Source: Acinetobacter sp. WCHA55 (GTDB lineage: Bacteria; Pseudomonadota; Gammaproteobacteria; Pseudomonadales; Moraxellaceae). From it: a stretch of 64,000 bases of DNA. The stretch is from contig NZ_CP032286.1 of assembly GCF_002165305.2 (NCBI RefSeq), positions 744,001 to 808,000 on the forward strand, read 5' to 3'. This document shows, in pieces, positions 37,025 through 45,987 of this stretch (the stretch's first letter is position 1; every line of letters starts with the position of its first letter). Made by a program: the position numbers and the translations under genes. The notes below the pieces were generated by a model that was given only the letters and a program-made list of their open reading frames with translations, had not been told where the DNA came from and did not search any database.

Positions 37025-37690
37025 TTAATTTAAAATTTCTGATAAAAATGGATCATTTCTGACATATGTTTTCCAAAAGGCTGAAAATTCATAGCTAGGT
37101 TTTAGCATATTTGAAATTAACTCAATAATTTCATCCTTTCTATTTTCAGTCATTCCATAGAAATCTTTTTTTAATTCAAATCGTAAGATTTGTAATTTAG
37201 CATGATGCTCCATGATTTTATCAACTAGGTATTCATGGCTAATTTGCTGTGGACCATTATTGGAATTGTTATAACATTTCTCTAATAATGAAATTGTTTT
37301 ATTGGTCAGTTCATATAATGGGTTTGTGACAGGCAAAGCATTAGTTATCTGAACTCTTCCACTCGGAGTACTTGGAGCCTCAAGAGCAATTGATGTATCT
37401 ACATTGTGTTGGTCATTACAACAATCTAATAACTCTTTATCTCTATGCCCTTTTATTCCATTGCAATGTGAACAAGAATAATAAAGATTTTCCCATTCAA
37501 TTAATAGTTCTTCACTTTTACCCTCATGAGGTACAAAATGTTCAACATTAACATTACCAAAATAGGCTTGCTCGCACAGATAACATTTTGAAAAAAAATC
37601 TTTTCTTAGTTGTTTCACCACTAATGGATGAGCATAATTTTTGCCTGTCCAATCTTCAGGTTTATCTGATCTTAATACTTTAAACATCAA
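37025..37690 (-). CDS. ptuB: HNH endonuclease, PtuB-like (Septu-like defence)
   Basis: A 221-residue nuclease with an HNH fold: zinc or structural cysteines CYLCEQAYFGNVNVEHFVPH (C36, C39; catalytic H51), then EWENLYYSCSHCNGIKGHRD (N68, C73, C76, N77). This spacing matches the TIGR02646-type HNH proteins found in Septu and some retrons. It overlaps the upstream ATPase gene by 11 bp, so the two are made together. In Septu, the ATPase and HNH protein form a complex that degrades nucleic acid on phage infection. Assignment to that system is by architecture and context; no reverse transcriptase is nearby. Confidence 0.75.
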   Translation of the reverse strand: MMFKVLRSDKPEDWTGKNYAHPLVVKQLRKDFFSKCYLCEQAYFGNVNVEHFVPHEGKSEELLIEWENLYYSCSHCNGIKGHRDKELLDCCNDQHNVDTSIALEAPSTPSGRVQITNALPVTNPLYELTNKTISLLEKCYNNSNNGPQQISHEYLVDKIMEHHAKLQILRFELKKDFYGMTENRKDEIIELISNMLKPSYEFSAFWKTYVRNDPFLSEILN

Positions 37691-39137
37691 GATCTCCCAG
37701 TTCTTGATTATCTAACAAATGATTTAATGCTTTGAAGTAAAAAGATTTAGACTCAAAATCAAGCTGTTTTGCAAAAGGAGTAATATTTCTTAAAATATTC
37801 CTAAGTTTTTCATAATTATTTGGTTCATTGTTTATAATTTTAGCTATTTCTTCAATTTCTGATTTTAGCTGTTCAGATTGTATTTCTACATGGAATAATC
37901 CTTTGATAACAGATTCATAAGAATAACGGCTTAAATCATCTCTAATTAGTTCATTAGTAGTTAGATCAAAAACAACTGTCTTCGTATTTTGTGAAGTTAT
38001 TACGAAAGGTGAATGTGTACTCACAATAAATTGAATTTTAGGAAAAGCTTTAATTAAGAATGGAAGTACTTTCTTTTGTAGAGAAATATGTAAATGAACA
38101 TCAATTTCATCAATAAGGGCTATACCTGCTAAATCTTCAGGTGCTAAGTTTTGCATTTGTGCGCGCATTAATAAATTAGCATAAATGTTAAAAATTGCTT
38201 TAAATCCAGAAGATAAATCATCCAAAGAGAACAACCTTGAATCTTGCTTAATTAGAACTCGATTGCCATTTGCAGTGAAAATTAGTTCAGTTGTAGTATT
38301 TTCTAAAATCCATTTTAAATCAGATTCCACTTTTATAAACCATTTTTCAATTTCATTGATTTTCTTTATCTTTGGACTTTTATTTTTTCTATGCTTAAGT
38401 AGTGATAAAAGCTCTAATTTTTGAAGCAATAAATAAGCTTCAAGGGCGCCCTCAATATTTGTAAATGATCCAGAGTCTAAAAATTCATCATAAGTTTTAA
38501 ATTGATCAAGAGAAAAGTCTTTTCGTTCAACACGAGAAGAATCAAAAAAATAAATAGAATCTTTATTTAAGTTATATAAAATAACTTCTACTGTTTTTTT
38601 ATTTGCAATATATAAATCAATCATTTTTGTTAGATTTTTGATGTAGTTTTCAATGTGTTCTGATGCGTAATAATAGAATTCTTTTTGGTTCTGATTTTTG
38701 TTTTTTGAGTCAATATTTACAATTAATTTATTATTTGATGGGTGTTTTATATTTTTTGAACTTTTTTCAAGAAAAGTGATTTTGTTTTTATTAAATATGT
38801 TGAATTTATGGTTTAACTGTCTCTTGAAATTTATTAATTCTTTTGAGAAAGTATCTTCTAAATGATATAAATCATTTTTTAAAATAAACTTTAGATGTCC
38901 ATTTTCATGCTCTGTAAATTCTAATGAAGGATGGAAATTTATAATGCCGAAATTAATTTCTGAAATTATTTTATTCCTTAAGTCTTTATTATTATAATGA
39001 ATATTTCCTTTTAAATTATTTGCTAAATCATTAAGAAACCTAGTTTTACCAGCTCCATTATTTCCTGTAATAATTAGGTTTTTACCTTCTAAAAGAAGGA
39101 CTTGTGCATTAAATATAATAGTAAGAATTGAAGACAT
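37680..39137 (-). CDS. ptuA: AAA/ABC-type ATPase, PtuA-like (Septu-like defence)
   Basis: A 485-residue SMC/OLD-like ATPase. Walker A GNNGAGKT is at 25-32 with a long, variable middle part (helical, rich in K, N, I). A signature-like LSSGFKAIFNIY is at 308-319, Walker B IALIDEID at 339-346 and the switch histidine in IVSTHSPFVITS at 371-382. It precedes an HNH nuclease with an 11-bp overlap, the order of PtuA and PtuB in Septu. The two genes are much more AT-rich than the flanks and sit between the valS terminator and a REP repeat, signs of acquisition. The ATG lies about 10 nt past the terminator and has no evident ribosome-binding site. Confidence 0.75.
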   Translation of the reverse strand: MSSILTIIFNAQVLLLEGKNLIITGNNGAGKTRFLNDLANNLKGNIHYNNKDLRNKIISEINFGIINFHPSLEFTEHENGHLKFILKNDLYHLEDTFSKELINFKRQLNHKFNIFNKNKITFLEKSSKNIKHPSNNKLIVNIDSKNKNQNQKEFYYYASEHIENYIKNLTKMIDLYIANKKTVEVILYNLNKDSIYFFDSSRVERKDFSLDQFKTYDEFLDSGSFTNIEGALEAYLLLQKLELLSLLKHRKNKSPKIKKINEIEKWFIKVESDLKWILENTTTELIFTANGNRVLIKQDSRLFSLDDLSSGFKAIFNIYANLLMRAQMQNLAPEDLAGIALIDEIDVHLHISLQKKVLPFLIKAFPKIQFIVSTHSPFVITSQNTKTVVFDLTTNELIRDDLSRYSYESVIKGLFHVEIQSEQLKSEIEEIAKIINNEPNNYEKLRNILRNITPFAKQLDFESKSFYFKALNHLLDNQELGDLDV

Positions 39138-39147
39138 TATTAAAAAT

Positions 39148-39171
39148 AAAGGGCTGAATAATCAGCCCTTT
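39148..39171 (-). terminator. Rho-independent terminator of valS
   Basis: AAAGGGCTGA-ATAA-TCAGCCCTTT, with a T run on the minus strand. It lies directly upstream of the ptuA-like ATG, so read-through or a promoter inside this short gap must supply the defence genes. Confidence 0.85.
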
Positions 39172-39202
39172 ATACTACGAAATTGGTTGAACTAACAACA
39201 CT

Positions 39203-42097
39203 TTAAAGCGCTGCAATCTGCTCCATATTCGCTTTAATCTTCACTAACTGATCAGCAAACTCAGCCAATTTCACTTTTTCACCTTCAACCACAGCCGCAG
39301 GTGCTTTCGCTACAAAACCTTCATTGCCCAGTTTAGTCGCAATTTGGTCATGCTGCTTTTGAACCTTGTCTAAGTCTTTCTGTAAGCGCCCCAATTCTGC
39401 TTTAGGGTCAATTAAACCTTTCATTGGAACGAATACAGAGGCATGGCCTACAACAGAAGAAGAAGACAATGGCGGTTGCTCACCATCAGCTAAGAACGTG
39501 ATGCTTTCCACTTTTGCCAAGGCTTTAAATAACGCCTCAATACGTGTGATCTGCGCTTTTTCAGCATCAGTCGTGTTTTGTAGAAGCACTGGTAATAAGC
39601 GAGCATTACCTAGACCCATCTCACCACGAATGTTACGTACCGCACCAATCAAACCTTGAAGCCATTGCATATCTGCTTCAGCCTGTTCGTTTACACGTTC
39701 AGGGTTGGCAACAGGGTATTTCGCCAACATAATAGTTTCGCCAGAAATACCGAGTTTCGGTGCAAGCGTCTGCCAAATTTCTTCAGTCAAATACGGCATG
39801 ATTGGGTGTGCCAGACGTAAAGATGCTTCCATCACCGCAAGAAGTACACGACGAACTTCAGCTTTACGCTCAACCGATACGTTTTCATCGTTCAGAACAG
39901 GTTTAGTCAGTTCGACGTACCAGTCACAGTATTCATTCCAAATGAACTCGTAAATCGCTTGTGCAGCCAAGTCTAAACGGTAAGTTGCGAAAGCTTGTTG
40001 TACCGCAGCTTCGGCTTTTTGCAAACGGCTTACGATCCATTGTTCAGGCAATTCCCAAAGGTCTTGACGAACTTCAGTACCAATCACTTGCTCTTCACAG
40101 TTCATCATTACGAAACGGGTTGCGTTCCAGATTTTGTTGGCAAAGTTACGGTAACCTTCAACACGTTTCATATCGAACTTAATGTCACGACCCGTGTTTG
40201 CAAGTGCACAGAACGTGAAACGAACTGCGTCAGTACCGTAAGCTTGAATACCTTCTGGGAATTCTTTACGGGTTGATTTTTCAATCTTCGCCGCTTGTTT
40301 CGGGTTCATTAGACCCGTAGTACGTTTTTGTACTAAAGTCTCAAGGTCTACACCGTCAATCAAGTCAAGAGGGTCAAGTACGTTACCCTTAGACTTCGAC
40401 ATTTTTTGACCCTCACCATCACGGACTAAACCGTGTACATACACCGTTTTAAACGGTACTTGTGGTGTACCATCTTCATTTTTCATGAAGTGCATCGTAA
40501 ACATAATCATACGAGCAACCCAGAAGAAGATGATGTCAAAACCAGTCACCAATACATCTGTTGGGTGGAAAGTATTGAGGAAATAGTTTTCCGCATCTTT
40601 CTTGGCATCGCCAGTCCAGCCTAAAGTTGAGAACGTCCACAGCGCAGAAGAGAACCACGTATCCAATACGTCTTCATCTTGGCTAAGCGCAACATCAGCA
40701 GGGATGTTGTTTTTGGCACGGACTTCCGCTTCGTCACGACCGACATAGATATTACCTTCAGCATCGTACCAAGCGGGGATACGGTGACCCCACCAAAGTT
40801 GACGAGAGATACACCAGTCTTGGATGTTGTTCATCCACGCCATGTACATATTGCTGTACTGCTCAGGAACAAACTTGATACGACCGTCTTGAACCGCTTC
40901 AATGGCAGGTTGAGCCAATGGTGCAATTTTCACATACCATTGATCGGTCAATAACGGCTCAACAATCACGCCTGAACGGTCACCGCGAGGTGGTTTCAAT
41001 GTGTACGGTTGGATTTGATCTAACCAACCTTCAGCTTCGGCTTGTTCAACCAGTTTTTTGCGTGCTTCAAAACGCTCTAAACCAACGTATTCTGCAGGTG
41101 CAGCGATGGTTTTAGAAATTTGCTCGCCCGCTTTGGCGATGTATTCAAACTCAGCCAACACTTCCGCATTTTTGTTGAAGATATTGATGATTGGTAATTC
41201 ACAACGCTTACCGACTTCATAGTCGTTAAAGTCATGAGCAGGCGTTATTTTCACACAGCCTGTACCGAATTCTTTGTCGACATATTCATCTTTAACGATA
41301 GGAACAGCACGACCTGTGATCGGTAGAATGATGTTTTGACCGACAAGATGCGTATAGCGTTCATCATCGAGCGCCACTGCAACTGCTGTATCGCCCAGTA
41401 ATGTTTCAGGACGTGTGGTTGCAACTACAATGTGGTCTTTACCATCGTGTGTACGCAGTGATTTATCTTCAAAGAAGTATTTGAAGTGCCACAATGAACC
41501 TGCTTCTTCTTTATCTGACTCAACTTCTAAGTCAGAAAGCGCCGTTTGAAGTTTTGGATCCCAGTTCACCAAACGTTTGCCACGGTAAATCAAACCGTCT
41601 TCGTGCAGTTTAACGAACACTTCTTTTACGGCATTCGACAAACCTTCATCCATGGTGAAGCGTTCACGCGACCAGTCGACTGAAGAACCTAAGCGACGAA
41701 TCTGACGGGTGATGGTGTCGCCTGATTGCTCTTTCCATTCCCAGATTTTTTCGATGAATTTTTCACGGCCGAGGTCATGACGGCTTACACCTTGAGCGCC
41801 CAACTGACGTTCAACCACCATTTGCGTTGCAATACCCGCATGGTCTGTACCCGGCTGCCATAAGGTATTTTTACCTGACATGCGGTTGTAGCGAGTTAAC
41901 GCATCCATAATGGCATTGTTAAAACCATGACCCATGTGCAAGCTACCGGTGACGTTTGGTGGCGGAATCATGATACAAAATGACTCACCTTTTTCAGAGG
42001 GTTTGAAATAACCACGCTCTTCCCAAGTTTGGTACCATTTTTTCTCGATCTCGGTCGGATCGTAAGTTGTAGCAATATTTTGCGCTGAATCAGTCAT
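39203..42097 (-). CDS. valS: Valine--tRNA ligase
   Basis: A 964-residue class I aminoacyl-tRNA synthetase that charges tRNA-Val. The HIGH-type motif is in [18 protein letters not shown] near the N-terminus and the KMSKS motif in [17 protein letters not shown]. The large editing domain lies between them ([19 protein letters not shown]). The C-terminus is the coiled-coil arm typical of ValRS ([20 protein letters not shown]). The ATG at 42097 starts [20 protein letters not shown]. Single-gene unit with its own terminator. Confidence 0.97.
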   Translation of the reverse strand: MTDSAQNIATTYDPTEIEKKWYQTWEERGYFKPSEKGESFCIMIPPPNVTGSLHMGHGFNNAIMDALTRYNRMSGKNTLWQPGTDHAGIATQMVVERQLGAQGVSRHDLGREKFIEKIWEWKEQSGDTITRQIRRLGSSVDWSRERFTMDEGLSNAVKEVFVKLHEDGLIYRGKRLVNWDPKLQTALSDLEVESDKEEAGSLWHFKYFFEDKSLRTHDGKDHIVVATTRPETLLGDTAVAVALDDERYTHLVGQNIILPITGRAVPIVKDEYVDKEFGTGCVKITPAHDFNDYEVGKRCELPIINIFNKNAEVLAEFEYIAKAGEQISKTIAAPAEYVGLERFEARKKLVEQAEAEGWLDQIQPYTLKPPRGDRSGVIVEPLLTDQWYVKIAPLAQPAIEAVQDGRIKFVPEQYSNMYMAWMNNIQDWCISRQLWWGHRIPAWYDAEGNIYVGRDEAEVRAKNNIPADVALSQDEDVLDTWFSSALWTFSTLGWTGDAKKDAENYFLNTFHPTDVLVTGFDIIFFWVARMIMFTMHFMKNEDGTPQVPFKTVYVHGLVRDGEGQKMSKSKGNVLDPLDLIDGVDLETLVQKRTTGLMNPKQAAKIEKSTRKEFPEGIQAYGTDAVRFTFCALANTGRDIKFDMKRVEGYRNFANKIWNATRFVMMNCEEQVIGTEVRQDLWELPEQWIVSRLQKAEAAVQQAFATYRLDLAAQAIYEFIWNEYCDWYVELTKPVLNDENVSVERKAEVRRVLLAVMEASLRLAHPIMPYLTEEIWQTLAPKLGISGETIMLAKYPVANPERVNEQAEADMQWLQGLIGAVRNIRGEMGLGNARLLPVLLQNTTDAEKAQITRIEALFKALAKVESITFLADGEQPPLSSSSVVGHASVFVPMKGLIDPKAELGRLQKDLDKVQKQHDQIATKLGNEGFVAKAPAAVVEGEKVKLAEFADQLVKIKANMEQIAAL

Positions 42098-42280
42098 AGT
42101 TCAAACAGTTCAAAAGTAGATAAAAAATTGCATCTATTGTAGCAAAGAAATCGTAAATGGGGGCATGTAAAGCAAATGCGTTGATCTAGCAATTGCGACA
42201 TGAAGCAGAGCGCTTTATGATGTGCTTACACCTAGAGTGCGCATTGTTCGCAGTAAAAATCAAAAAAAGGGGGGATCACG

Positions 42281-42955
42281 ATGACTTATCAAATATCATT
42301 AAAATTAAAACCTGAAACTCACCAACGTTTTGCCCACATTCATCAACAGCTTAATGCCGGTGAAAGCCAAAGTCTTGCCAAACCTTTGGGCGAAGTTTTA
42401 GCGGATATTTCATGTGAAGTGATTGATCAAGTCTTTGGCGATCTTGCACGATTGTCTACCTCTGGTGATGGGGAGTCTGAGAAAATTATTCAGCACATTG
42501 TGGATACGATGCGTAAGTACATGCCGTGGTCCGTGTCTTTTTTTTCAAATGACCGTTTAATTCCAATGGTGAGTTATCTAGAGAAAATGATGTATGACAG
42601 CGAAAATACTCACTTTTTAAGCTATCCGATTGAAAAAACCTTAGTCAATGAACTTTTGGGTTGTGTGGAACAGATGGAGAAAGGCAATAACAGCTATGTT
42701 GCTCCAGCTTTGAAGGTGTTTACTCAAATTGTGGATCAGGGGGTGACCAGTTTGGTGCGTGAACCCAAAAAAATGCTTAAATTTAATCTGGTGGTCGATA
42801 AAACACTGAATGGGGTGATTAACTTGACGACCCAGTTGGGCTATAAACGTTTTGATAAGTTAGGGCGTATCTATGATGCGCAGATGATGAGTCAATATTT
42901 TGATCATTTCCTAACTTTTTTAAATGATCAACCTACAAATAAAACTTCGGTATGA
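42281..42955 (+). CDS. Hypothetical protein, 224 residues
   Basis: Not recognised. A strong GGGGGG ribosome-binding site precedes the ATG. The product is soluble, without signal peptide or membrane segment, and mostly helical (DEVIDQVFGDLA-like helices such as LGEVLADISCEVIDQVFGDL). The sequence PETHQRFAHIHQQLNAGESQ opens the protein. It is followed 12 bp later by a short-chain dehydrogenase gene in the same direction, so they form an operon, but that does not reveal the role. Confidence 0.8.
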   Translation: MTYQISLKLKPETHQRFAHIHQQLNAGESQSLAKPLGEVLADISCEVIDQVFGDLARLSTSGDGESEKIIQHIVDTMRKYMPWSVSFFSNDRLIPMVSYLEKMMYDSENTHFLSYPIEKTLVNELLGCVEQMEKGNNSYVAPALKVFTQIVDQGVTSLVREPKKMLKFNLVVDKTLNGVINLTTQLGYKRFDKLGRIYDAQMMSQYFDHFLTFLNDQPTNKTSV

Positions 42956-42967
42956 GGCAATAAGGAC

Positions 42968-43774
42968 ATGGCACAGTTAGATAATTTAGATGCAAAAGTG
43001 GTGTGGATTACAGGGGCATCTTCAGGGTTAGGTGAAGCACTCGCTAAAGAGTGTGCTTTACAAGGGGCAGAGGTTGTACTCACGGCAAGACGTTTTGACG
43101 AACTCGAAAAAGTTCGTGTCGGACTGCTCAATCCAGATCAACATATTTCCATTTGTGCCGACATTACCGATGAGACGCAGGTGCGTCATGCCTATGAGCA
43201 AGTGCTCCAGAAAAAAGGTCGAATTGATTGGTTGATTAATAATGCGGGTTTAAGCCAACGTGCCTTGATTACTGACACCAGCATGCAGACTGAACGTGCC
43301 ATTATGGAAGTAGATTATTTCTCACAGGTGTTTTTAACCAAAACCGTTCTACCGACATTTTTAGCGCAAAAATCAGGTCGTATTGCCTTTGTTTCGAGTG
43401 TTGCAGGGCTATTGGGGACGCAGTACCGTGCCACCTATTCAGCAGCCAAGGCTGCCATTCATATGTGGGCAAATAGCCTTCGTGCCGAAGTGGCCAATGA
43501 GGGCGTGGATGTATCGGTGATTTTCCCGGGCTTTGTTAAAACCAATGTGTCGTTTAATGCTTTAAATGGTGAGGGTAAACCGCAGGGTCATCAAGACGAA
43601 GCAATTGAAAATGGCTTAGAACCGGATATTTTTGCGCAAACGGTGGTGAGTGCATTGCTTAAAGGTGAAGAATACATCGTAGTTGGCGGTCGTAAAGAGA
43701 AAATGGGGGTTCTGGTGTCTCGTTTATCGCCTAAAACATTGTATAAAATGATTCGTAAGATGAAAGTGAAGTAA
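42968..43774 (+). CDS. Short-chain dehydrogenase/reductase
   Basis: A 268-residue classical SDR oxidoreductase. The NAD(P)-binding motif is VVWITGASSGLGEALAKECA, the structural NNAG is in DWLINNAGLSQRAL, and the catalytic Ser-Tyr-Lys is in FVSSVAGLLGTQYRATYSAAKAAIHMW (written here as motif parts: S in VSSV, Y and K in YSAAK). An arginine after the first strand (LTARRFDE) suggests NADP preference. The substrate is not predictable. AAGGA precedes the ATG, 12 bp after the upstream gene. Confidence 0.93.
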   Translation: MAQLDNLDAKVVWITGASSGLGEALAKECALQGAEVVLTARRFDELEKVRVGLLNPDQHISICADITDETQVRHAYEQVLQKKGRIDWLINNAGLSQRALITDTSMQTERAIMEVDYFSQVFLTKTVLPTFLAQKSGRIAFVSSVAGLLGTQYRATYSAAKAAIHMWANSLRAEVANEGVDVSVIFPGFVKTNVSFNALNGEGKPQGHQDEAIENGLEPDIFAQTVVSALLKGEEYIVVGGRKEKMGVLVSRLSPKTLYKMIRKMKVK

Positions 43775-43780
43775 ATTGAG

Positions 43781-43814
43781 AAGGCAGGAGGAACGTCACT
43801 TCTACCTGCCTTTT
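43781..43814 (+). terminator. Rho-independent terminator
   Basis: AAGGCAGG arm, 16-nt loop region, CCTGCCTT arm then TT, just after the SDR stop. Confidence 0.7.
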
Positions 43815-43871
43815 GGGGACATGGTATTCTCATAGCCAATCCCCCATGTTTTAAGAGGTGGCAGAACGGCA

Positions 43872-44909
43872 TTACTTACTGATTTTATTTAAATAATTTA
43901 AGAATAATTCCGCATTTTTCCCACGCACTTGCCAAGACATACAACGTACACCGCCCCCCATATGACAGACATTAGCAGACTGTACAGGAATCACGGTACG
44001 TTTGGTAACGCTACGAATTTGCTTTAAAGCGACAGCATCCTCTTTAATGCCAAATTGCGGGAAGTAAATCCGTTCAGGTGTTACGAGCATGTTGGTGTAT
44101 AAGCCACATGCAGAACCAAACTTTTCATCATAAATCTCACTGCCATCATAAGGAGTGATGATTTCACGAATTTTAACATTGGGAATGCCGCGTTTTAGGT
44201 CTGCTTTAAGCTGCTCGACATAGTCGGGATCTTCAGGGTAGGAGTTAATTACCAGTGTATTTTGATCCACAAAACTGACCACACCATCAGCATGTTCCAA
44301 GCCGCCTTGTTCATCGGCTTCAATGAATACAATTTTTTTGGCTCCTGTCAGTGCCATGAGTTTCTTACGCGCTTCGTTTTCGGTTAGCTTGTTATCTGCT
44401 AGAAACTTGGTGCTGAGGACGACATTGCCATAACCATCTTCCACCCAATTACCACCATCATTCAACAGTTTGGTCTGAGTAAACTGTAAGCCTGCTTTTT
44501 GACTGTAGTATTTAAACTCATCTTGCACTTCATCTGAAATAGCCTGACCTTTTTTAGCCCCACCTTGCCCAGCGGCAGTGTAGCGGAACATGACGGGTTG
44601 AGCCGGATTGACGCTGGTGAAGTCACGCATCCAAATGTCATGCATCGGTGCGATTGCTACATGCTTTTTTCCCAAAGCTTTGACATAGTCGGGGTAAAGC
44701 TGTTTGTCTGTCAGAACAATTACATTGTCTCCGTTTTTAATAATTTTTTTTGCATAATCGACGTGGAAATCGAAAATATCATCCATCATTTTTGCATAGT
44801 AAGCATCTTTACTTTGAGGGGATGCCAGTACAATTAATTCAGCTTTGGCTACAAGTGGGATCATGCTGAGTACAGCCATACTTATTTTTGGTGCTAAAGA
44901 TTTCATTAT
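43872..44909 (-). CDS. Exported agmatine deiminase/peptidyl-arginine deiminase family protein
   Basis: Member of the PAD_porph (guanidino-group hydrolase) family. Motifs along the protein are HDIWMRDFTSVNP (Met-Arg-Asp), LLNDGGNWVEDG (DGGN), GGLEHADGVVSF (catalytic His) and CHMGGGVRCMSWQVRG (catalytic Cys, family GGGxxxC). A start at 44909 (345 residues) gives a good ribosome-binding site (AGG, 10 nt) and a cleavable signal peptide (MKSLAPKISMAVLSMIPLVA, then KA), so the enzyme acts in the periplasm. An upstream ATG at 44942 lacks a ribosome-binding site. Substrate (agmatine, arginine or peptide) is uncertain. No polyamine genes are nearby. Confidence 0.88.
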   Translation of the reverse strand: MMKSLAPKISMAVLSMIPLVAKAELIVLASPQSKDAYYAKMMDDIFDFHVDYAKKIIKNGDNVIVLTDKQLYPDYVKALGKKHVAIAPMHDIWMRDFTSVNPAQPVMFRYTAAGQGGAKKGQAISDEVQDEFKYYSQKAGLQFTQTKLLNDGGNWVEDGYGNVVLSTKFLADNKLTENEARKKLMALTGAKKIVFIEADEQGGLEHADGVVSFVDQNTLVINSYPEDPDYVEQLKADLKRGIPNVKIREIITPYDGSEIYDEKFGSACGLYTNMLVTPERIYFPQFGIKEDAVALKQIRSVTKRTVIPVQSANVCHMGGGVRCMSWQVRGKNAELFLNYLNKISK

Positions 44910-44942
44910 CTGTGACCTATTTACAGTGTAGGTGAAGTCCAT

Positions 44943-45086
44943 TTTTATTTTGTTCAGTGTAGATAATTATGCTCTAGCGAGCAATCTAGCATCAAGCTGT
45001 ACGATAGAAGGTGATCGGGCATGAGCGATTTTGTGCACTCATGCTTTTTGAGTTTGGTGAGAGGAGGATTAGTTAATAGTCGCTGT
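44943..45086. other. Short intergenic gap
   Basis: About 140 bp with no recognised element between the deiminase-like gene and the YbjQ pair. Confidence 0.3.
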
Positions 45087-45524
45087 TTAAGGAATTTGAA
45101 TGGCGGTTCCATAAGCAAAGACTTCGACCATACCGCCTTGCATGCCCATTTCTGTGGTCGCCAGTCGCATACAAGCAATATGCGTTGCGCCATGCTTTTC
45201 CGCTTCAAGTTTGAGTCGGACAATGGCTTCACGACGGGCACGATCGACAACACTTTCATAACTGGTCAGCCGACCGCCCAAAAAGTTTTGTACGGTCGCG
45301 AGTACGTATTTGAAATAATCATGTGAAATCACCACATTGCTACTGATCATGTGTCCAGACTGTGCAAAATTCACTTTGCGCAGATTACCCACGGTAATGT
45401 AGGCAAGACGCTTCTCATTCTGTTCAAGCTCTGCCAAATGTTTACGTTCGTTATATCGGCCAAAGCCAAAACCGACGCTAAACAGCACCGCAAAGATCAG
45501 CAGTTGAAAAACTAAACTTTCCAT
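45087..45524 (-). CDS. YbjQ-family (UPF0145) protein with membrane anchor
   Basis: A 145-residue protein with an N-terminal membrane segment (VFQLLIFAVLFSVGFGFGRY) and a YbjQ domain (QNFLGGRLTSYESVVDRARR; HGATHIACMRLATTEM; VEVFAYGTAIQIP). The family's old 'heavy-metal-binding' label rests on weak evidence. It starts 3 bp after the stop of a second YbjQ-type gene, so both are in one transcript, and the two look like a duplicated pair, one anchored and one soluble. Confidence 0.85.
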   Translation of the reverse strand: MESLVFQLLIFAVLFSVGFGFGRYNERKHLAELEQNEKRLAYITVGNLRKVNFAQSGHMISSNVVISHDYFKYVLATVQNFLGGRLTSYESVVDRARREAIVRLKLEAEKHGATHIACMRLATTEMGMQGGMVEVFAYGTAIQIP

Positions 45525-45527
45525 CGC

Positions 45528-45884
45528 TTAGGCCTGTGTTGAAAATGGATCAGGGAGATGGTTGTTTAACGGTGTGACACGGACGGCAGTGCCATACACA
45601 AATAACTCAGATGCACCTTGGGCAATATTTGAAGTTGAAAAACGAATTCCTACGATGGCATTTGCACCTAGGCCTTGTGCTTTTGCAATCATACGATTCA
45701 TGGCTTCTTGGCGTGATTCTTCTAAAAGCTCGGTATAGGCCGTGAGTTCACCACCGACAATATTTTTTAAACCTGCCAAGAAGTCACGTCCGACATGTTT
45801 ACTCCGAACTGTACTGCCATAGACCACATCCAGTTGTTGAGAAATCGTATGTCCAGGAACAGACTCAAGGTTACTTAAAAGCAT
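45528..45884 (-). CDS. YbjQ-family (UPF0145) protein, soluble
   Basis: A 118-residue single-domain YbjQ protein (LKNIVGGELTAYTELLEESR; GLGANAIVGIRFSTSNIAQG; LFVYGTAVRV). These proteins assemble into pentamer-type structures; role in the cell is unclear. It has no membrane segment and precedes the anchored paralogue by 3 bp. Confidence 0.88.
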   Translation of the reverse strand: MLLSNLESVPGHTISQQLDVVYGSTVRSKHVGRDFLAGLKNIVGGELTAYTELLEESRQEAMNRMIAKAQGLGANAIVGIRFSTSNIAQGASELFVYGTAVRVTPLNNHLPDPFSTQA

Positions 45885-45950
45885 AATGTTTAATATTTAA
45901 ATGATTTGATTGTCTTTGAAGATAGGAAAAAGCCCAGCAAAAAGCAATAA

Positions 45951-45974
45951 AAAAGCCCACCGAAGTGAGCTTTT
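45951..45974. terminator. Rho-independent terminator after adeK
   Basis: AAAAGCCCAC-CGAA-GTGAGCTTTT, 14 bp past the adeK stop on the minus strand. One mismatched pair in the stem. Confidence 0.75.
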
Positions 45975-45987
45975 CACACTGCAAACC

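Noticed and set aside
37025..39137. Retron defence system
   Set aside because: The HNH protein belongs to a type also found with retrons, but no reverse transcriptase gene or retron RNA is seen on either side.
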